Source: Akebia trifoliata (Eukaryota > Streptophyta > Magnoliopsida > Ranunculales > Lardizabalaceae). From it: DNA of 64,000 nt. The translations under genes were made by a program, and so were the position numbers. Under the pieces are notes generated by a model, which was given only the letters and a program-made list of their open reading frames with translations, did not search any database and was not told where the DNA came from. This document shows positions 58,690 to 64,000 of this stretch, piece by piece (position 1 is the stretch's first letter; each line of letters starts with the position of its first letter). The stretch covers positions 34,407,756-34,471,755 of the forward strand of contig CM030715.1 in NCBI GenBank assembly GCA_017979445.1, given 5' to 3'.

Positions 58690-58860
58690 ATAATCAAAAT
58701 AGTAAGCTGAAAGCAACTCGCAATTGACTCGTTGTGTGGCGTTTGCATTGAACCATACATCTTTTTTCTTTGAGACACACAAGAGAAAAGATCTATGGTT
58801 TCATACACACATCCACACCAACAAATGAATTTTGAATAACTTTTTTCGAGTCAATTTATC
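58690..58860. mobile_element. Foldback MITE, shared core, diverged ACTCG arms (copy c)
   Basis: GCAATTGACTCGTTGTGTGG on the left and TTTTTTCGAGTCAATTTATC on the right. Core ACCATACATCTTTTTTCTTT / GAGACACACAAGAGAAAAGA / TCTATGGTTTCA. Confidence 0.7.
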
Positions 58861-58897
58861 ATTAATTATAATCAAAATATTTAGAGAAAATATTATA

Positions 58898-58930
<33 letters not shown>

Positions 58931-58933
<3 letters not shown>

Positions 58934-59302
58934 CCCGTTCGCCACCCTTAGTTTTACCACACACTTTAACAAACGCGTTTTGTCTTACATGGGTTAGAAG
59001 TTTCGGAATGAACTGATTTTTGGTGAGGATGATCTCTATGGTGAGGAGATCATCCTCACCAAAAATCAGCTCATTCCAAAACTTCTAACCCCATCAAAAA
59101 TGATTTACAAAAAATGGACGGTCCACGATTTTTCAACGTGTAAACATGGGGCTAAACATTTCGGAATGGGCTGATTTTTAGGGAGGATGATCTTCTAATC
59201 ATAGAGATCATCCTCACCAAAAATCAACTCATTCCAAAACTTCTAACCCATGTAGGACAAAAAACGTTTGTTAAAGTGTGTGGTAAAACTTAGGGTGCTG
59301 AA
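58931..59302. mobile_element. Nested-palindrome foldback element, GGTGAGGATGATCTC family, copy 3
   Basis: Outer arms CACCCTTAGTTTTACCACAC, ACTTTAACAAACG and their reverse complement at the right. Next inward TACATGGGTTAGAAGTTTCGG and its complement. Each half is itself a palindrome: GGAATGAACTGATTTTTGGT / GAGGATGATCTC facing GAGATCATCCTCACC / AAAAATCAGCTCATTCC. It is bracketed by (TA)n tracts at 58897-58929 and 59311-59360. Confidence 0.87.
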
Positions 59303-59307
59303 CATTT

Positions 59308-59354
<47 letters not shown>

Positions 59355-60233
59355 ATATATGTATCGTATTTTTATAAATTTTACTAAAAATACATCATCA
59401 TTTAAGATTTATTTTATAAAATATTATTCATAAAACACATTAATTAAGGTCAGATTCCATAACTATCATAGGGGATTTTGATTTTCAATTAACTCGGATA
59501 ATTTTAAGAGAGTTTTGTTATAAATTAAAAAAAAAAAACAGATTTTTTTAGAAATGATGTAGATGATGTATTTGGATTTCTCCATAAAACCAACATGTTC
59601 CACTTCCCTAAAAATTTGTTTGTGTTATGGGAATTTGAAAGTTGAAAAAGATAATAATTCGAGTTCGAAGGGTAAAAATGTTGCCATGTTTGATGATTGA
59701 TCGATAAATCATCAATTAATTCCTTGATTAAATCCATTTGGAGACTTTTAAAACCATGCTTGGCTTAGTGGACATTTTAAAGTGTTCTTTTATAAAATAC
59801 CAAACAAGTCAAAACAACAGGAGATTTGGTCAACAAAAACAAGTTTTGTTCTTATTAATCAACACTATAACCATTTACAGACGAACAAGCTGAGTCAAAA
59901 ATAAATAATAATAATAAAACAAGAACAAGGAATTTATGAATTTAGTGATCAAAATAATCATGCAGAGTAAACAATTAAATTAAAAAAGTTGAGAATTTGT
60001 GATTTCCTCTATTAATTTGGTGGTCTTCCATCAATTAATCCCTACAACTTATAAGAACAAACAATTAAAACTTTTTCTACAAACAATTACAGTAGAATCA
60101 AGCTGAATTAAAAGAAAATTTACAAAAAAAATAAAATAAAGAACTTGTAATTTCTGTTATGAATTTAGCAAATCTCGTATCAAACAATTTCATCTAACAT
60201 CTCTACTAGTTTACAAAACACACAGTTTGAAGA

Positions 60234-61646
60234 TCAGAACCCCCTCACAGAATTCTGCCAAATTTCAACAGATTGTTGATCTTTCCTTGTAACAACCATC
60301 TTGTTTCCTCCAAAACCCAAATGGGTTATTCTATTTCCACCCATATCCTTCATCCTCCCCATCAAATTCCTCCTAAAAACTCTCTCCTCTAACTCATCTG
60401 CACTAGTTCTTGAAGAACCTATTAGAATCTCAGACCATAACTCCACATCTCCTCCTTTACTGCAAAACACCTGATTTCCATGGCTTTCAATCTTACACCC
60501 AACACCTTCTTTCTTCCCTTTATGCCCCTTTCTTCCATCCCCAAGACAAACCCATGGATTCTCAGTATTAAGTTTCCTCAAATCGGTGTAGTAAACCTCA
60601 CCCGAATTCACCCCAACCTTGAAGATTGCAGAGAGGTTATCCGAAACAGTTACATCTGAAAAACAATCTATCTTCTCCTTCACTTCCCATTGTACATTAC
60701 CAGACCTTATATCCCATAATCTGATGTTACCCAATACTCCTGAAGGTCCTCCATGAGAACCCGACGCCATAAGAAGATTGTAACTTGATACCCACTTCAA
60801 TTTGGTTGCAGGGATGGCTGAATCGAGTTCGGCACCAAAGATTTCACGGTGCCCGATCTCTGCGACTGGGAGGAGATTCCCTTGAAGATCGAAAACCATT
60901 ATGGTATTCGAATTTCGACGACCGGATTCAAAGCTGGTAAATAAGTATTTAGGGGAAGAACCAATAGCTTGGACTGTAGAACTAGACTTGGTTTGATTTT
61001 CCCAATTCAATGTTTCTTTAACAAAACCCTTATCGAGGTCGAGAATTTGAAGCCCAGAGAAGTCAGTAGCACCAGCTGCGACGACAGAAGGAGAAAGCGC
61101 AAGTACAGAATCGATAACTGAGAATTGGGTAAGAATCGTCGATTTACGATTCAGAGACCAATCGAAAGATGTGATTTTGCTACCGTGAGCGACATGAACA
61201 GATCCATAAGGAGAAGTGGAGATTGCAGAAGGGGAATCTCTACCACTTAGAGGCAAAATTAGAGACCTTTCGAGATTAAGAGCTTCGAATTGAGAGGGAT
61301 TCGATAGAGATGACACAAGAAGGTTATCGAGACCATAGAATTTGGCTTCAAAGATAAGATCTTGAAGATCAAAGATTTTAGCTTTGGATGGAAGATTTCC
61401 AGTCCTGAGAAGGGAAAGAAGGATTGAGAAAATCTCAGGGTCTCTATCTATAAAGGGAACATCAGATTGAGCAAAAGAAGGATTTGTAGAAATCGATGAA
61501 AGGATGGAGTTTGAACCAGTAAGGTTTAAGGTTTGTTTTGTGGTTTGAAAGAGCTGCCCACCAACATTAATGGTGATGATGTTAGGTTCCGATTTCTTCT
61601 GAAAGAACCCGTTTGAAGGAGAGATTTTCCCTGCAAAAGGAGGCAT
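60234..61646 (-). CDS. BTB/POZ (T1/KCTD-type) protein with beta-propeller-like C terminus, At5g41330-like
   Basis: Single-exon 470-residue protein. Residues about 22-110 are a T1-type BTB (ITINVGGQLFQTTKQTL, FIDRDPEIFSILLSLLRTG, LIFEAKFYGLDNLL), as in potassium-channel tetramerisation and KCTD proteins; such proteins can be cullin-3 adaptors. The rest (about 140-465) shows degenerate WD-like blades (GNIRLWDIRSGNVQW, VELWSEILIGSS, VEIWQNSV). The full frame resembles the Arabidopsis At5g41330 group of BTB proteins; the biological role of that group is, to my knowledge, not settled. No disruption seen. The start MPPFAGKISPSNGF is preceded by a purine/pyrimidine-rich leader. Confidence 0.93.
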   Translation of the reverse strand: MPPFAGKISPSNGFFQKKSEPNIITINVGGQLFQTTKQTLNLTGSNSILSSISTNPSFAQSDVPFIDRDPEIFSILLSLLRTGNLPSKAKIFDLQDLIFEAKFYGLDNLLVSSLSNPSQFEALNLERSLILPLSGRDSPSAISTSPYGSVHVAHGSKITSFDWSLNRKSTILTQFSVIDSVLALSPSVVAAGATDFSGLQILDLDKGFVKETLNWENQTKSSSTVQAIGSSPKYLFTSFESGRRNSNTIMVFDLQGNLLPVAEIGHREIFGAELDSAIPATKLKWVSSYNLLMASGSHGGPSGVLGNIRLWDIRSGNVQWEVKEKIDCFSDVTVSDNLSAIFKVGVNSGEVYYTDLRKLNTENPWVCLGDGRKGHKGKKEGVGCKIESHGNQVFCSKGGDVELWSEILIGSSRTSADELEERVFRRNLMGRMKDMGGNRITHLGFGGNKMVVTRKDQQSVEIWQNSVRGF

Positions 61647-62900
61647 TTAAACCCTAAAAATAACTCTTAATTTCTCTGCAACAAAGGAACAGAAACAGAG
61701 GAGATGAATTAGGACTTTTTTTTAGGTATGGCTTGGTGTTGGTGAGGAGAGATTCTCTTCTTTTGGATGGTTAAGGGCAAGTTCTCCGTTTTAAAAGAAT
61801 GGGAGAGGTCTCGTGACGTGGGTCTTCTAGAAAGTCAAAGAAGTACATTTTATTATAGTCAAAGAAGGGCGGAAGTGGTTTTGACTCCTACAAAGGATTT
61901 GTTCGAAACGACGGCGAAGATTCGAACCAAGAAACCGTATGTGTTGAATTATGTTACGTTTTTTTTCTGCAAAATCTAGGATCATTCACACTGTTAATAT
62001 GCCACGTGGCAATGTATTTTGGCCTTATCACCCTTGGCCCCGCCAGGCAGTAGGGCTGGGCTGACAACGGATTGATTTGGTACCAGACCAATACAAATTT
62101 TAAAACATGGGTTACTGAACATGTCAACCAAATCTCATATGCTTTATTTCATCCTTAATATGAAATCGAACCAAATTCGTACACATGCCTTATTTTTAAA
62201 TTATTAATATTTAAAACATTAAAAAAAAAAAAATAATCTACTTTCCAACTACAAATATTATGGGAGAAATCAGAAAGACAAAAACATTTTATCTAAACTT
62301 ATTTATATGAAATTAGTAACAATAAAAAATTATTAAAATATATTCGGATCAACTTTTTTTTTGGAGTGGATTGGGATAGATCCAAATCCAATCCAAAATT
62401 ATTTCGGATCAGACCGATTCAGACATTTGATGTATTTCGTATCATTGCAAGCCCTTGGATTCAGATTGACTCTTCACTAAGCCCATAACAAGAAAATGGT
62501 CAAATTCAATGGCTAAAAATTGCAAATCAAGCTAGAACTTCTTCAAGGAGTGGGCCAACTATTTATGGGATCAATGGGCCAAAAGAACGATGATCCATGA
62601 TATTAAGCATTGTGTTCAGATATCGATCTACGTTGAGCGTAAGGCTTAAGGCGGCTTTTACAGCCTTCTTTTCAGTACCAAATGGCTTCGGATCAAAAGC
62701 AATTAGGCTGGTTAGAACACACAAAATCAAAGATATAACATTGAAGGAAATAACACTTGCATATTCTGTGTAATCAGATCAACTTCAAGCATTTCTTCAC
62801 AATATTATAGAGCTTGAACAGAATAGATATAGATTGCAGCTCAATGTTTGACCCGTGCACGCTTGAGAAATTTACATGTTATCAAATATCAAGTAAATTG
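61647..62900. other. Intergenic region upstream of the BTB gene
   Basis: The first about 150 bp are probably BTB leader and promoter on the minus strand. CCACGTGGC (61992-62000) is a G-box-type palindrome about 350 bp upstream of the ATG. The rest is AT-rich with several TCGGATCA(A/G) words (62345-62445). No gene recognised. Confidence 0.45.
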
Positions 62901-63242
62901 AACCTTTTTTTTTTTTTTTTTACAATCAAGAGAATTAATCACTTTTCCTCTGCTTCTTCTTGTCATTATTACATATCAAAATGAGAAATCAACAACACAA
63001 TATCTTAGTAGATGCAGTTATTTTCCAAGTCAAAATTCAGAACAGTACCCTAACTACTTAAAAAACAGCTCATACCCTTTTTCTTCTTTCCTGTCGGTCG
63101 TCGAGAAGTATTCGATAAACAGTCCATGCCGTAGTATAATCAGTTTATCAAATATGCAAGGCTGTCACAATCTCTTCTCCAATATCACCTTAATTCATCA
63201 ATGATCCGATTTCAATCTCCTTCGATCATGGCATTAACGCAA

Positions 63243-64000
63243 TTAGCTGACACCTGGCTGCATCATAGGGAAGAAGGCCCAGTTGTTGTGGGGTCCAGTC
63301 TCCTTTGTGACAACCTTCTCATTGGCCCACCAGTCAGATCCTAAGGTGGGTTTATCAGAGGTTCCTCCCTTTGTGTTGTCGAATTTGAATTCTTTGACTA
63401 AGCCAAGAGTAGTGAGGGAAGGCTGTTGTCGATGCAGTGACTCCTGTTGTCGATGCTGTGACTTTTCATCGTTGCCATCTCCCGAAGCTTTCTCACTCAT
63501 GTTTTTGGAAGTTTCCCCAACACAGTATTCACTAGCAGTCTCTTCTTCTTTAGCAACTCCATCTCTTTCAGCTGCGACTGCCGCTACGGTTGTATCCAGT
63601 AGAGACACTGTTATTGCTTCAACTGATGCCACTGGTTCCTTTTCCACACAGTTTGAAGCCTCTTCCCTAGTTAACTCAAATGACACTCTATGATCGATCA
63701 TGGCCTCGTTATTTTGATTCCCATTCTCCGAGTTTGCAAGTGATGCAACCTCTGAAATCTGATTCTCCACAAGGGAATTGACTTGGTTGGTGGGTTGAGC
63801 GACATCTGGCATTGGAGAGAGGGATCCTTGTTGTGGTCCCCACTTACGGGTGGAAAGCCCACCAATATTCAAGAGCTTGGGAGGCTCTCCTGCACAAAAC
63901 TCGAGAAAATGGTGTCCACTAGAAGAGAACTCGCGATCAGGGAAAGGAGAACAGGTGCCAGACCCTGAGATTACCGAGCCAGGTGATATGAGGTGACCAA
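63243..64000 (-). CDS. Hydroxyproline-rich glycoprotein family protein (At5g52430/At1g76660-like), 3' part
   Basis: Continuous minus-strand frame from the window edge (first complete codon at 63998) to TGA at 63243, 252 codons. The upstream part reads LISPGSVISGSGTCSPFPD, EFCAGEPPKLLN and STRKWGPQQGSLSP; these phrases are typical of a plant family annotated as hydroxyproline-rich glycoproteins of unknown function. The tail ends EFKFDNTKGG, LGSDWWANEKV, NNWAFFPMMQPGVS. The middle (about 63450-63750) is a Glu/Ser/Ala-rich disordered stretch. An internal Met codon at 63872 is not the start, because the family motifs continue upstream of it. The N terminus and any further exons lie beyond base 64000. 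A 3' UTR probably extends down to about 62900. Confidence 0.85.
   Translation of the reverse strand, partial: GHLISPGSVISGSGTCSPFPDREFSSSGHHFLEFCAGEPPKLLNIGGLSTRKWGPQQGSLSPMPDVAQPTNQVNSLVENQISEVASLANSENGNQNNEAMIDHRVSFELTREEASNCVEKEPVASVEAITVSLLDTTVAAVAAERDGVAKEEETASEYCVGETSKNMSEKASGDGNDEKSQHRQQESLHRQQPSLTTLGLVKEFKFDNTKGGTSDKPTLGSDWWANEKVVTKETGPHNNWAFFPMMQPGVS

Larger units (their letters stand above)
54970..60100. other. Gene-free AT-rich interval
   Basis: Contains an (AT)n at 55868, a stretch around 56090-56880 in which GGTTGAG/CTCAACC-type words recur in both orientations (CGGGTTGAGCTCGAG, GGGTTGAGTTCAGGTTAG), likely another diverged foldback repeat, a (GT)n at 58195 and the elements at 58690-58860 and 58931-59302. 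The BTB gene 3' UTR probably occupies about 60000-60233. No gene recognised. Confidence 0.55.

Noticed and set aside
63283..63693. 136-codon plus-strand frame near the right edge
   Set aside because: Antisense to the well-supported minus-strand hydroxyproline-rich-family frame; its Ser/Cys-rich product is a shadow.

Overview
The window is nuclear DNA from a flowering plant, most likely a eudicot. This rests on AT-rich spacers, GT-AG introns of plant size, plant-specific families (PIP1 aquaporin, CYP86A, MIP3, plant SKP1-like protein with a C-terminal tail), and a dense load of small plant transposons (SINEs, hAT elements, foldback MITEs, a small LTR element, a decayed Copia element). The species cannot be named from the sequence alone. 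No rRNA, tRNA gene, CRISPR or bacterial/organellar gene was seen.

Gene order: the 3' end of a signal peptide peptidase-like gene (+, 215-1506); a 9-exon SKP1-like 20/21 gene (-, 3295-7937) with a probable leader exon at 11212-11365; a 4-exon PIP1 aquaporin (+, 17304-20133); an 8-exon TIC32-like short-chain dehydrogenase (+, 23232-29283); a single-exon CYP86A fatty-acid omega-hydroxylase (-, 33820-35508); a MIP3/SCFD2-type Sec1 gene carrying a stop codon and several frameshifts (-, 48206-53393); a single-exon BTB/POZ protein (-, 60234-61646); and the 3' part of a hydroxyproline-rich-glycoprotein-family gene (-, 63243 to the window end). They are unrelated housekeeping and physiological genes, not an operon or a cluster. 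However, SKP1-like, PIP1 and CYP86A (and, separately, SPPL, CYP86A and the last gene) recall small collinear blocks of the Arabidopsis genome, so the order looks ancestral.

Spacers at 11.4-17.2, 20.4-23.1, 29.4-33.5, 36-48 and 55-60 kb hold no convincing genes and are built largely of mobile DNA. Well-delimited insertions are a 1,017-bp small LTR element with CCTAG target duplications (9481-10497), a 647-bp hAT element with CTTGTGAT duplications (24203-24849), a 239-bp hAT MITE with CTTTTAAG duplications (38787-39025), a SINE with a 17-bp duplication (2192-2319), and a shrunken Copia relic between about 360-bp LTRs (40030-42439).

The most unusual signal is two foldback-element families in which the central hairpin is conserved while the outer arms differ from copy to copy. 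One (about a dozen copies) shares a core resembling CATAGATC-tttttc-CGGGATAC-aggaaaaa-GATCTATG. The other (three copies) shares a GGAATGA...TTTTTGGTGAGGATGATCTC block arranged as palindromes nested inside a larger palindrome. This looks like exchange or outward growth of terminal inverted repeats around a fixed core, and it is the best candidate here for something not yet described.
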